Both the position numbers and the translations under genes were made by a program. Below the pieces are notes generated by a model. That model was not told the origin of the DNA. It did no database searches and saw only the letters and a list, made by a program, of their open reading frames with translations. Of a stretch of DNA of 16,241 nt, positions 1 to 7,650 are shown in pieces. How positions within the stretch are numbered: the first letter of the stretch is position 1; each line of letters begins with the position of its first letter. This DNA comes from an uncultured Ruminococcus sp. (GTDB lineage Bacteria > Bacillota > Clostridia > Oscillospirales > CAG-272): NCBI GenBank assembly GCA_900551005.1, contig URUL01000043.1, forward strand, positions 1 to 16,241, in the 5' to 3' direction.

Positions 1-40
1 CGGAGAAATCTCTCGAAATCTCCGCTTTTCTCGTTTTTTC
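1..40 (+). terminator. possible terminator hairpin at window edge
   Basis: Positions 1-6 (CGGAGA) pair with 19-24 (TCTCCG), with a further short TC/GA pairing inside, and the hairpin is followed by a T-rich stretch (25-40). On the plus strand this would end a gene lying before the window. Read on the minus strand it lies about 45 nt downstream of the tRNA-Gln, so it could also serve that transcript, but its T tail would then fall outside the window. The inner mismatches and the edge position make this tentative. Confidence 0.35.
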
Positions 41-69
41 GTGCCTGCATCTAAATCAGACACTCATCA

Positions 70-144
70 TGGCTGGGATGGCCGGATTCGGACCGACGAA
101 TGCGGGAGTCAAAGTCCCGTGCCTTACCGCTTGGCTACATCCCA
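70..144 (-). tRNA. tRNA-Gln (anticodon UUG)
   Basis: Read on the minus strand, the sequence folds into a standard cloverleaf. The 7-bp acceptor stem TGGGATG pairs with CATCCCA, followed by discriminator G and an encoded CCA (70-72). The anticodon arm is CGGGA-CTTTGAC-TCCCG, giving anticodon TTG, which reads glutamine CAA codons. The T loop has the usual TTCG/GGTCCGAATCC pattern. Length is 75 nt including CCA, normal for this tRNA. It has its own strong promoter at 164-193 and is divergent from feoAB. The short plus-strand ORF that can be drawn across it (100-381) is not a gene. Confidence 0.97.
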
Positions 145-163
145 ATATTTTTATTTCCCGTAC

Positions 164-193
164 AGTATATCATAAATACCGCTTCATTGTCAA
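164..193 (-). promoter_or_regulatory. promoter of tRNA-Gln
   Basis: On the minus strand a perfect TTGACA (193-188) is followed after 18 bp by TATACT (169-164), a 5/6 match to the sigma-A -10 box. Transcription would start near 157, about 13 nt before the tRNA 5' end at 144. The placement and quality fit a stable-RNA promoter. Confidence 0.8.
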
Positions 194-310
194 GCGTTTT
201 ATTGAAAGCAAATAATAATTTTAGCCTGCTGACTGCAAGAAAAAGAGCGATTTACGATATAAAAAGTCAGATATCGGCATCAAATGCATTAAACGCTTGC
301 TTCTCCGTTT

Positions 311-339
311 TTAACAGCGCATCTATCACAGCATATATT
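311..339 (+). promoter_or_regulatory. candidate promoter of feoAB
   Basis: TTAACA (311-316) and TATATT (334-339), each a 5/6 match to the sigma-A boxes, are separated by exactly 17 bp. The start site would be near 346, which leaves a very short leader that begins at the GGGAGG ribosome binding site (345-350). A second candidate further up is TTGTCA (187-192) with AATAAT (211-216), spacing 18 bp. An AT-rich imperfect palindrome around 209-220 could bind an iron regulator such as Fur, but it does not match a consensus well enough to call. Confidence 0.45.
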
Positions 340-361
340 ATCACGGGAGGCAAACGTAAAA

Positions 362-658
362 ATGGCAAAAACAACAAATAAAAAAGCTGAAAATCTTGCC
401 GAGCTCGATATAGGTGAGGCAGGTATAATATATGATATAAAAGAAGAAGGCATGCTTCTGCGGCGTCTGATGGACCTCGGCTTTTCAAGGGGAACTACCG
501 TCGAAAAAGCAGGTATAAGTCCGCTCGGTGATCCATGCGCATACAAGGTACTGAACACGGTTATTGCTCTTCGCGCACAAGACGCATGCAAAATAATTTT
601 GACGGAGGATAGAGATGGGACTGACAGGCGGCTCAACAGGCAAGAGCATTACCAATAA
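362..658 (+). CDS. feoA: ferrous iron transport protein A
   Basis: FeoA is a small cytosolic protein with an SH3-like fold that works with the FeoB permease in ferrous iron uptake. The 98-residue product carries the FeoA core from about residue 13 to 80: LAELDIGEAGIIYDI, then LLRRLMDLGFSRGTTVEK, then a hydrophobic strand around KVLNTVIALRAQDACKIIL. The start has a good GGGAGG site 12 nt upstream. The last 15 codons overlap the start of feoB in another frame, so the two are translationally coupled. The charged tail after residue 83 looks non-conserved and is probably a by-product of the overlap. Family assignment is firm; no partner FeoC is present here. Confidence 0.93.
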   Translation: MAKTTNKKAENLAELDIGEAGIIYDIKEEGMLLRRLMDLGFSRGTTVEKAGISPLGDPCAYKVLNTVIALRAQDACKIILTEDRDGTDRRLNRQEHYQ

Positions 659-2690
659 AACCGAGATCTCAGGCAATACGGTTGCGCTCGCCGGAAATCC
701 GAACGTCGGCAAAAGCACGGTATTTAATTGTCTCACGGGTCTCAATCAACATACAGGAAACTGGACAGGAAAAACAGTCGGGCTCGCCGCCGGTTATTGT
801 TGCGATGCGGGATGTACTCTCGTGGACTTGCCGGGTTGCTATTCGATCTCCGCAAATTCGGAGGAAGAAGCAGCCGCACGTGATTTTCTATGCTTCGGAG
901 GTGCAGGCGCAGTAATAGTGGTCTGCGATGCCGCTCGTCTGCAAAGAAATCTCAATCTGCTTTTTCAGATCTCAGAGATAACACCGCATATACTTCTTTG
1001 CGTAAATCTGCTCGATGAAGCGAAGGCAAACGGCATGGAAATAGATTTAGCCATGCTTGAAAAAATGCTCGGTATTCCCGTAGTCGGCACAAGTGCGGGC
1101 AAAAGAGAAGGCGTCGACAAAATACCTTCCCGCATAAAAGAGGCGCAGGAAAATAACGCCTCTAATATAAAACCGCAATATCCCGATGAGCTTGAAAAAG
1201 CCATCGAAAACATATTGCCGATATTAAAAGCACCGATAGGCAAAGAGCGATTCTTCGCGCTGAAGCTGCTCGAGGGAGATGCCGATTTTCTTCTTGAGCA
1301 TCGGGAATATGAGATAATCGATAAAGAAGTGCTGAATACGGAAAGACTCCGTCTTGCCGAAGCGGGACTCGATACGGGCGCAATCAATGCCGCCGCTGTA
1401 CATAGCTTCTCGGAATATGCAAAAATGATATGTTCACAAACCGTAAAGAAAATCGGCAAAGCAAGCACATCTTCCCTTCGTGCCGACAAAATATTTTGCG
1501 GCAGATTCACGGGCTTCGCCGCGATGGCGATGCTTCTTGCCGTCATCTTCTGGATAACGATAGTCGGCGCAAATTATCCCTCCGAGGCGCTCTCTGCACT
1601 CTTCGGAAAACTTGAAGGCGTGCTTTACCGTTGGCTCTCCGCCATCGGCACGGCGCAATGGCTGATAAGCATGCTTATTTTCGGCGTATATCGCACACTC
1701 GCATGGATCGTGGCTGTCATGCTTCCACCGATGGCGATATTCTTTCCGCTTTTCACATTGCTCGAGGATATCGGTTATCTTCCGAGAATTGCTTATAATC
1801 TTGACAGGTGCTTTGCCGCCTGCGGCTCCTGCGGAAAGCAGTCGCTCACGATGTGCATGGGACTTGGATGCAATGCGGCAGGCGTTGTCGGCGCGAGGAT
1901 TATTGATTCCGAAAAGGAACGGCTCATCGCTATTCTCACCAATGCTTTCATGCCTTGTAACGGGCGATTTCCCGCGCTTGTGACCGTGATAACGGTATTT
2001 TTCTCTGCGGGAACGGGACTGCCCTCCATCGTATGCGCGCTGATTCTCGCTGCCGTGATACTGCTCGGCGTGATATTTACTTTCATCGCCTCAAAGATAC
2101 TCTCATCAACGCTTCTGAGCGGAAAAACCTCTTCATTCATTTTAGAGATGCCGCCGTACCGCAAGCCGAATATACCGCGCGTGATCGTCCGCTCCATGCT
2201 TGACAGAACAATTTTTGTCCTCGGGAGAGCCGTCATGATAGCAGTACCTGCGGGGCTTCTGATATGGCTCCTCGCCAATATCACGATAGGAGATGCTTCC
2301 ATACTTTCCCATATATGTCTCTTTTTCGACCCGCTCGCTTCTCTGCTGGGCATGGACGGCGTTATACTGACGGCATTTCTACTCGGACTTCCCGCAAACG
2401 AAATAACTCTGCCCATCATTCTCATGGCATATACCTCGGGTAATGTACTCACGGAAGCGGGTGCCACAGCAGAAGTCGGGGCTATACTCGCGACAAACGG
2501 ATGGGATATCAAAACCGCGCTCTGCTTCTTAATCTTCTCCCTCGCGCATTTTCCCTGCTCCACAACGCTGCTCTCCGTAAAGAAGGAAACGGGAAGCACC
2601 GCATGGATGCTTGCCGCCGCAGCTGTTCCTACCGCCTTCGGAGTCGCAGCCTGTATGCTGATAAATCTGATATTTACCGTATTTGTATGA
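615..2690 (+). CDS. feoB: ferrous iron transport protein B (GTPase-permease)
   Basis: FeoB is the membrane permease of the Feo system for Fe(II) uptake under anaerobic conditions. The 691-residue product has an N-terminal G domain: P-loop GNPNVGKST at 27-35, switch I around TGNWTGKT (47-54), DLPG at 71-74, NLLD at 131-134 and a GTS/AGK G5 motif near 159-163. A helical spacer follows to about 290. The membrane part then runs from about 300 to the C-terminus with many hydrophobic segments. It includes GCN (418-420), the cysteine gate motif MPCNGR (446-451) and FPCSTT (646-651). The start at ATG 615 is supported by GGAGG at 604-608. It overlaps feoA by 44 nt. Length is on the short side of the normal FeoB range and nothing appears missing. 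Confidence 0.97.
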   Translation: MGLTGGSTGKSITNKTEISGNTVALAGNPNVGKSTVFNCLTGLNQHTGNWTGKTVGLAAGYCCDAGCTLVDLPGCYSISANSEEEAAARDFLCFGGAGAVIVVCDAARLQRNLNLLFQISEITPHILLCVNLLDEAKANGMEIDLAMLEKMLGIPVVGTSAGKREGVDKIPSRIKEAQENNASNIKPQYPDELEKAIENILPILKAPIGKERFFALKLLEGDADFLLEHREYEIIDKEVLNTERLRLAEAGLDTGAINAAAVHSFSEYAKMICSQTVKKIGKASTSSLRADKIFCGRFTGFAAMAMLLAVIFWITIVGANYPSEALSALFGKLEGVLYRWLSAIGTAQWLISMLIFGVYRTLAWIVAVMLPPMAIFFPLFTLLEDIGYLPRIAYNLDRCFAACGSCGKQSLTMCMGLGCNAAGVVGARIIDSEKERLIAILTNAFMPCNGRFPALVTVITVFFSAGTGLPSIVCALILAAVILLGVIFTFIASKILSSTLLSGKTSSFILEMPPYRKPNIPRVIVRSMLDRTIFVLGRAVMIAVPAGLLIWLLANITIGDASILSHICLFFDPLASLLGMDGVILTAFLLGLPANEITLPIILMAYTSGNVLTEAGATAEVGAILATNGWDIKTALCFLIFSLAHFPCSTTLLSVKKETGSTAWMLAAAAVPTAFGVAACMLINLIFTVFV

Positions 2691-2743
2691 ATCGGTGCTA
2701 TGGATATTTTACCTCACCTGTACGAAAAGTATAAAAGGGACAA

Positions 2744-2775
2744 AAATGCCTGCACGGTTTTTCGTGCAGGCATTT
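2744..2775. terminator. bidirectional terminator between feoB and the LOG-family gene
   Basis: A perfect 13-bp stem, AAATGCCTGCACG (2744-2756) with CGTGCAGGCATTT (2763-2775), encloses a 6-nt loop (2757-2762). A-rich and T-rich arms give uridine runs on either strand. It sits between the feoB stop (2690) and the stop of the convergent gene (2784), so it can end both transcripts. Confidence 0.85.
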
Positions 2776-2783
2776 CTTGGTTT

Positions 2784-3341
2784 TCAGTTCACATTTTTTC
2801 TTTTTCTGAGATCCGCGATGATCTGCTTTATCTCGGAAAGACTGTCAGCAAAGTATATACCGTTCAGCTTCTCTTCCGATGAGAGTCCCGTCTCCTTCAT
2901 CTTTTCAAGCAATGTGCGAAGCCCCTCATAATATCCATTCAGATTATAGAGAATGCAAGGAGCATCAAGCCACCGAAGCGATACCAGAGACATGACCTCG
3001 GAAATCTCCTCCAGTGTTCCCGTACCGCCGGGGAAAGCGATAAAAGCATCGCCCATTTCTATCATTTTTGTTTTGCGCTCGGTCATATTCTTCGTAACGA
3101 TAAGCTCGGTAATAGCATCATAAAGATATCCGGCATCGATAAATACCTGCGGCTCTATACCGATGACCTTTCCTCCGCGCCCGAGTGCACTCTCGGCAAG
3201 TACCCCCATAAGCCCGCTCTTGGAGCCGCCGTATATGAGCGTATCACCGCTATCGGCTATGAAGCCTCCCAGCTCTGCCGCGGCGGTACCGAGATAAGGA
3301 ACATTTCCTGCGCTTGAACCGAGATATACAGTAATATTCAT
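2784..3341 (-). CDS. LOG-family (TIGR00730) Rossmann protein
   Basis: The 185-residue product belongs to the LOG / lysine-decarboxylase-like family. Characterised members remove ribose 5-phosphate from nucleoside monophosphates, as in cytokinin activation, and the bacterial role is often unclear. Visible motifs are LGSSAG near residue 7, YGGSKSGLMG (37-46), MTERK with the conserved arginine (86-90) and the hallmark PGGTGTLEE (104-112). I chose the ATG at 3341 because AAGGAGT lies 6-7 nt upstream. The upstream ATG at 3365 lacks a binding site and would add eight residues that do not fit the family. The gene is last in a three-gene minus-strand operon, 35 nt after the GH20 gene. Older databases may mislabel it as a lysine decarboxylase; the PGGTGT motif argues for phosphoribohydrolase. 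Confidence 0.9.
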   Translation of the reverse strand: MNITVYLGSSAGNVPYLGTAAAELGGFIADSGDTLIYGGSKSGLMGVLAESALGRGGKVIGIEPQVFIDAGYLYDAITELIVTKNMTERKTKMIEMGDAFIAFPGGTGTLEEISEVMSLVSLRWLDAPCILYNLNGYYEGLRTLLEKMKETGLSSEEKLNGIYFADSLSEIKQIIADLRKRKNVN

Positions 3342-3376
3342 GAATAAACTCCTTCGTTCAGTCACTTTATTTTTGC

Positions 3377-5245
3377 TTACAGCTGTCCTGCACCCATGAT
3401 CTGACGCCAGCTTATATGCGGATGATAATTTCCGACCTTATCCGGAGAATACGGAAGCGCGTCAAATTCAAGCTCCTCTATGCGCTCTGTTTCACCGCAG
3501 ACGTAAGCCTCCAGCTGAGCCTTGATGGAGCGCATACGCTCGATCAGTCCGCCGAGACGTGTCTCCTGGGCTATGAAGCCGAAGGTCTTGTTTTCATGAT
3601 ACCACTGACGGCGCAGGGAAACGAGGAATTTTTCGAGATCTTCCGTAATTTTCGGGAAATCCTCCTCTGCAATTCGCTTAAGCTCAGTCTTGTCTCCTGC
3701 CTTGTATGCATCGCGCAGACAAAGCCCGAGCGTGCTTTTTAGCGAGAGCGCAGAGCAAAGCCAGCCAAGCGTTTCAAAGGCATAGCCGAAGCGTGCATTA
3801 TCCTTGAGCGAGAACAGGCGCTGTGCGCGTTTTGCATATTCCGAGGGTGCTGTCTCTCTGACAAGATGACGGTCCATAAAGCGCTCCAGCGGATCATTGT
3901 ACAGAAGCGTCTTACAAGCTGATGCGGGGAGCTTTACCTTATCGACAGTACACTCGGGAAGCGAATCGGGAAGGTCGAAGGCAAGCAGATCGTCAAAAGA
4001 GGTATCGAAGCAATCCTTTGCACGTCTATCAAGCCACTCGGCATCGGATGCACCGTGATAGCAACGCTCGGCGAAATACAGAAGTGTCGCCGTCGTGGAG
4101 ACCTGCGAAGCCTCACCGCCGTTGTCGCCCCAGCCTGTAACAAGAACCTCGTTTATACCGTATTCCTCGCAGATATCGAGCTGTAGCTTGCTCGATTCGA
4201 GGGAGAAGGCATTATGTGCGCCGAAGCCCGACCATTTCCATGCGCCGCCCGCGAATACGGTTTTATTGGGAAAATCGTTGTGGCAATCCAGCATATGGCT
4301 GAAAAGCGCTCTGTCTCTGCTGTAGTAATCCCAGTAAGCAAGCTCGACATCGGCAGGAACCTTTTCTATGACTTCCTGGGGCACTCTGCCCTCTCTGATG
4401 CGGTATGAGCCGTCGAAAGCCATGCGGAAAAACATGTCGCTCCAGATCATAGGCTTCATGCCGTATTTATGGCATATCTCGTTTACCCTGCTCAGATGCT
4501 CCAGCATCATTTCCGAGGGATCGCGCAGACCGTAACGCTTGAGGGATTCTCCCCTGCCTATAGTGCCCGCTTCATCCATACCGAGATTAATTCTTCTCGT
4601 GCGGAAGATCTCGGAGCAACGGTGTATTGCCGCGTCTACGAATTTATATGTGCGCTCATCGCCTATCAGCAGTTCGTCGGGAGACTCCTTGTAGCCGTCA
4701 AAATCGGGCCAGCGCAGTGCTGTTCCGAGGTGTGAAAGCGTCTGAATACAGGGAATAAGCTCCAGTCCGAAGGAATACGCATAATCATCAAGCTCGCGAA
4801 GCTCCTCGGCGCTGTATCTGCCGCGCATATATCCGAAATAGGGATACTCGGGTATCTCATATGTATCCTCCGTATAGAGCATCATTGAGTTATAGCCCAT
4901 GCCCGCGAGATTTCGCATCATCTGCTTTGCAAAAGGAATGCTCAGCACAGCATTGCGCGAGCAATCCGCCATATAAGAAAGCAGAGGATATCTTCCCTTT
5001 TCACATACCTCTCTTCCGGTCTCGATGAAATCGGAAAGGAAGCTGAGCGCACGGAAAATCTCACAGCGGCGGCTGTAAGTGATCTTTACATCATCCTTTG
5101 CGCCGCTGACTGTCAGGCTGTCGCCCTCACTTAAGGAAACCGCAATATCCGCGCCCTCCGAAATTTCCATGCCGATATCGGCACAGTATTCGGAAACCGG
5201 CAGACGCAGATCCTCTGCCAAATTTGTAAATCTGATTTTTTTCAT
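3377..5245 (-). CDS. glycoside hydrolase family 20 beta-N-acetylhexosaminidase
   Basis: The 622-residue product looks like the GcnA/GH20C type of beta-N-acetylhexosaminidase, which removes terminal GlcNAc or GalNAc from glycans and acts by substrate-assisted catalysis. An alpha/beta domain (about 1-80) precedes a TIM barrel from about 88 (PLLSYMADCSRNA, then GYNSMMLYTEDTYE). SHLG follows near 171-174, and the likely catalytic Asp-Glu pair is in NLGMDEA at D224-E225. A helical C-terminal region follows. There is no signal peptide, so the enzyme is probably cytosolic and works on imported oligosaccharides. The start ATG at 5245 has a GGGGG-rich binding site 5 nt upstream. It sits 31 nt downstream of the YitT-like gene. 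Family is firm; substrate is inferred. Confidence 0.88.
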   Translation of the reverse strand: MKKIRFTNLAEDLRLPVSEYCADIGMEISEGADIAVSLSEGDSLTVSGAKDDVKITYSRRCEIFRALSFLSDFIETGREVCEKGRYPLLSYMADCSRNAVLSIPFAKQMMRNLAGMGYNSMMLYTEDTYEIPEYPYFGYMRGRYSAEELRELDDYAYSFGLELIPCIQTLSHLGTALRWPDFDGYKESPDELLIGDERTYKFVDAAIHRCSEIFRTRRINLGMDEAGTIGRGESLKRYGLRDPSEMMLEHLSRVNEICHKYGMKPMIWSDMFFRMAFDGSYRIREGRVPQEVIEKVPADVELAYWDYYSRDRALFSHMLDCHNDFPNKTVFAGGAWKWSGFGAHNAFSLESSKLQLDICEEYGINEVLVTGWGDNGGEASQVSTTATLLYFAERCYHGASDAEWLDRRAKDCFDTSFDDLLAFDLPDSLPECTVDKVKLPASACKTLLYNDPLERFMDRHLVRETAPSEYAKRAQRLFSLKDNARFGYAFETLGWLCSALSLKSTLGLCLRDAYKAGDKTELKRIAEEDFPKITEDLEKFLVSLRRQWYHENKTFGFIAQETRLGGLIERMRSIKAQLEAYVCGETERIEELEFDALPYSPDKVGNYHPHISWRQIMGAGQL

Positions 5246-5276
5246 ACTATCCCCCTGAAAAATCGTTTTTATATTA

Positions 5277-6137
5277 TTAAAATTCGCTCATGTTCATAAA
5301 GCCCTTGCCGTATATCTCATGCGTATTGTTTACGATGATGAAGGCATTCGGATCTGCCTTTTTCGCATAGGCACTCACCTTTGCCGCCTGATAGGGCGAG
5401 AGTGCCGTGAGAATAACGGAGCGGCTGTCATCCGTGAAAACGCCGCTTCCCTTCCATTCCGTAGCTCCGCGGTGAATATTTTCCGTGATGTACTTTGATA
5501 CCTCATCCGCATGTGTAGTCACGATCATCAGACTCTTTTTCTTATTGATCGCATCTATGACCATCTGTACGCCGAAGGATTTTAAGAGCAGACCGAGAAG
5601 CGAATAGAAGCCCGTCTTTACATCGAAAACAGCAAAGGAAGCAAGGACGATCAAAAGATCGGCGCAACGCCGTGCCGCACTGATATCGCTCTTGAAATAC
5701 TTTCGTATGATAAGCGCTATGATATCCGTGCCGCCCGTGCTGCCACCCTTCTTGAAAACGATCGCGGCACCCGCCGAGCCGAGGAAAAAGCTGAAGAAAA
5801 GCTCCAGCATCCTGTCATCGGTAAAAGGGGTGTTCATGGGTGCCACCATGTCGAGGAGTTGAATAGCTCCCGCATATACGAGAGTGCAGTATATCGTCTT
5901 TATTCCGAGCGACTTGCCGAGGAATATGAAGCCGAAAAGAAGCGACGCTATATTGAGCAGTGAGATGACCGTCGAAGTGTCGAGCCCTTGCATCAGGTGG
6001 CCGAGAAGCATGCCGAGACCGCTGAAGCCGCCCGTGGAGAAATTATTCGGGATCTTGAAAAAATGAACGCCGAGAGCGGTAAGTAAAGCTCCGAGAGTCA
6101 ACAGCGTATAGTCGCCGGCTATCTTTTTCCTATTCAT
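5277..6137 (-). CDS. YitT-family membrane protein (DUF161/DUF2179)
   Basis: The 286-residue product matches the YitT family: about five or six hydrophobic segments between residues 10 and 190, and a soluble C-terminal DUF2179 domain (about 200-286) with the pattern LMIVTTHADEVSKYI and AFIIVNNTHEIYGKGF. Conserved GGFSGLGMLLGHL (36-48) and KGGSTGGTDIIALI (129-142) are seen. The biochemical role is not established; transport has been suggested. The ATG at 6137 has an AGAGG site upstream. It is first in the minus-strand operon with GH20 and LOG, and a promoter is visible at 6198-6226. The pairing with an intracellular hexosaminidase may hint at a nutrient role, but that is inference. Confidence 0.9.
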   Translation of the reverse strand: MNRKKIAGDYTLLTLGALLTALGVHFFKIPNNFSTGGFSGLGMLLGHLMQGLDTSTVISLLNIASLLFGFIFLGKSLGIKTIYCTLVYAGAIQLLDMVAPMNTPFTDDRMLELFFSFFLGSAGAAIVFKKGGSTGGTDIIALIIRKYFKSDISAARRCADLLIVLASFAVFDVKTGFYSLLGLLLKSFGVQMVIDAINKKKSLMIVTTHADEVSKYITENIHRGATEWKGSGVFTDDSRSVILTALSPYQAAKVSAYAKKADPNAFIIVNNTHEIYGKGFMNMSEF

Positions 6138-6197
6138 AAAAACCTCTGAAAATTTTCACCCGTCACCAAATGCGAGCGATGATTTACTGTTTTGTAA

Positions 6198-6226
6198 ATT
6201 TTAGCATAAAAAAGCAAAAATGTAAA
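6198..6226 (-). promoter_or_regulatory. promoter of the yitT-GH20-LOG operon
   Basis: On the minus strand TTTACA (6226-6221) and TAAAAT (6203-6198) are spaced by 17 bp. A TG one base before the -10 box makes an extended -10. Both boxes match 5/6. The start site would be near 6191, giving a leader of about 54 nt. It is divergent from the OLE promoter about 85 bp away. Confidence 0.65.
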
Positions 6227-6309
6227 TAGAAATATATTTTTTCTTTGGAAAAAGGCAAATTTTATTTTCGAAGAAATTGTAAACAAATAAAAATTTTCAG
6301 TCTATGCTC

Positions 6310-6338
6310 TTGATTATTGCATAGCAATATGATATAAT
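6310..6338 (+). promoter_or_regulatory. promoter of the OLE RNA-oapA-tlyA-argR-recN unit
   Basis: TTGATT (6310-6315), 17 bp, and a perfect TATAAT (6333-6338). Transcription should start near 6345, which defines the 5' end of the structured RNA. Just upstream, 6286-6299 (AATAAAAATTTTCA) resembles the core of a Bacillus arginine box, which would let ArgR from the same unit act on this promoter. That resemblance is weak and partly due to AT richness. Confidence 0.75.
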
Positions 6339-6344
6339 TATGAT

Positions 6345-6960
6345 GCGATTACATATCGCGTGTACGGCACAGTATCCTAGTTGAAGCACGTTTTACCGAA
6401 GACGGGCCTAAAAATCCGTTAAAGGGCACATCGATGAAACTCCTTGTTGCTGCTTTTTACGCCCAGTTTAGGGTGGCTGCTGGGAGGTTAGGACTGCGGG
6501 CGAACCGTAATGGCATATGGAGCTCGACCCGCTTTCCGTGGAGGCTTCCTTTCGTGGTTAAATTGCCGATCTATCGCAAAGAGACTACGGCTGGAAGATT
6601 AAACCTATTACGCGGTGCAAATTTTACGACGCTGTGGATAGAGTAGCCTGTCTTGAGTGATTCTGGCGGATAGAGGAATCAAACCATGCTTTCCTTGGCC
6701 GAGGAAAGATGGTCATTGCCTTTTGAAACCAGCGTTGCAAAAGAGACTAGGAAAACGGTAACTTCATGAAGGAAAACTTCTAGGCTGTTTGTAATAGGTG
6801 TAAAAAGGATTGCAGTGCGGACTAAACGGCAATCAAGTCGCGGACGCGGAGACGCTCCGACCTTCGCTTTAAAGGGAAACCACTCTCATCGGCAACGAAG
6901 AGCAGCGTCGGGGGAAAGCCTACTTGACCTATGCCGCAAGGTTTACTTTTTACACCGCCG
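6345..6960 (+). ncRNA. ole: OLE RNA (ornate large extremophilic RNA)
   Basis: About 600 nt after a strong promoter contain no credible protein gene but many paired segments and GA-rich loops. OLE RNA is a large, highly structured bacterial RNA of about this length that binds the membrane protein OapA and is linked to magnesium and stress tolerance in Bacillus halodurans. There it lies immediately upstream of oapA, in an operon with tlyA (yqxC), argR (ahrC) and recN. Here the same order follows, including an OapA-like protein with DxxxD. Pairings seen by eye: CTTTCCT (6689-6695) with AGGAAAG (6702-6708), extended by CCAT/ATGG; GGTGTAAAAAG (6797-6807) with CTTTTTACACC (6946-6956), 11 perfect bp; CGGAG/CTCCG around 6848-6860; and a weaker long-range CGGCACAG (6365-6372) with CTATGCCG (6929-6936). 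I found none of the RNase P, tmRNA or group II intron signatures. The 5' end is set by the promoter; the 3' end is approximate. No terminator separates it from oapA. The call rests on context and size rather than a covariance search. Confidence 0.88.
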
Positions 6961-7011
6961 AACTCTTTTTTAAAGTTTAGTTTCACACTTCATTTTTTAA
7001 GGAGCATTTCT

Positions 7012-7647
7012 TTGGAAAACGACGCCCGACAAAGCAAGGACTCTAAAGCGAGTCCGAAAAAAACGAAAAAATCCTTTTGGAAGTTGGTAAACTGGAAATG
7101 GGTGATAATCGCATTTCTCTCCAGCCTCTCCATATCCATGGTACTCTCCCTTCTCTCGTCGGAAGGACTGAATTATCTGAATGTATTCTGTTCATGCCTT
7201 GTGCTTGTTTTCTTCGTAGCGCTCGGCGTGATATTTGATATTATAGGACTTGCTGTGGCAACGGCAGATTTCAAGCCCTTTCTTGCCATGGCGGCACGAA
7301 AGGTCCGCGCCGGTAAAACGGCAGTAAAGCTGATAAAAAATGCCGATAGAGTCTCCAGCTTCTGCAACGATGTCATCGGCGATATCTGCGGCGTCGTTTC
7401 GGGTTCTACCGCGGCTGCCGTAGCCATAAAAATAGCCACGACTCCAAGCGGAACCTTTTGGCTCGGCATTGTCATCGGCGGTCTTGTTTCCGCTTTCACC
7501 GTCGGATCCAAGGCAGTCGGCAAGGCGTTGGGACTTAATTTCAGCAATGAAATAGTCATGGCTGTGGCAAGGATACTTTCCATTTTCAGCAAGAATGAAA
7601 AAAAAGCAAAATACACGAAAAAATCTTCAAAAAACAGCGAGGAATAA
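7012..7647 (+). CDS. oapA: OLE-associated membrane protein OapA
   Basis: The 211-residue product fits OapA, the integral membrane partner that anchors OLE RNA at the membrane. With the TTG start at 7012, about 25 lysine- and serine-rich residues precede hydrophobic segments near 28-47, 57-83, 125-145 and 149-170, and a basic lysine-rich tail follows. The family's DxxxD motif is present as DVIGD (120-124), just before the third segment, and a basic loop (ARKVRAGKTAVKLIK, about 94-108) could contact RNA. The start is chosen because AAGGAG (6999-7004) lies 7 nt upstream of TTG. An ATG at 6931 in the same frame would begin inside the structured RNA and has no binding site. It is 3 nt from tlyA. 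Function is by homology and context. Confidence 0.87.
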   Translation: MENDARQSKDSKASPKKTKKSFWKLVNWKWVIIAFLSSLSISMVLSLLSSEGLNYLNVFCSCLVLVFFVALGVIFDIIGLAVATADFKPFLAMAARKVRAGKTAVKLIKNADRVSSFCNDVIGDICGVVSGSTAAAVAIKIATTPSGTFWLGIVIGGLVSAFTVGSKAVGKALGLNFSNEIVMAVARILSIFSKNEKKAKYTKKSSKNSEE

Positions 7648-7650
7648 GCC

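Noticed and set aside
209..220. Fur box upstream of feoA
   Set aside because: The AT-rich imperfect palindrome does not match the 7-1-7 Fur consensus well enough to separate it from background.
145..361. Metal-sensing riboswitch upstream of feoA
   Set aside because: I found no conserved four-way junction or terminator/antiterminator pair, and the best promoter would leave only a very short leader.
1793..2599. Long minus-strand ORF (268 codons) opposite feoB
   Set aside because: It is a shadow of the feoB reading frame; the plus-strand frame has all FeoB motifs.
6434..6646. 70-codon plus-strand ORF inside the structured RNA region
   Set aside because: It has no ribosome binding site, a low-complexity unlike-protein composition, and lies wholly within the OLE RNA, whose length and context explain the sequence.
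6345..6960. RNase P RNA, tmRNA, 6S RNA or group II intron as the large RNA
   Set aside because: A GAGGAAAG stretch at 6701-6708 recalls RNase P, but the rest of its conserved core is missing. There is no tRNA-like end for tmRNA and no domain V for an intron. Size and neighbours fit OLE.
6931..7011. Upstream ATG start for oapA at 6931
   Set aside because: It lies in the paired 3' part of the RNA and has no SD, whereas TTG 7012 has AAGGAG at 7 nt and gives a family-like N-terminus.
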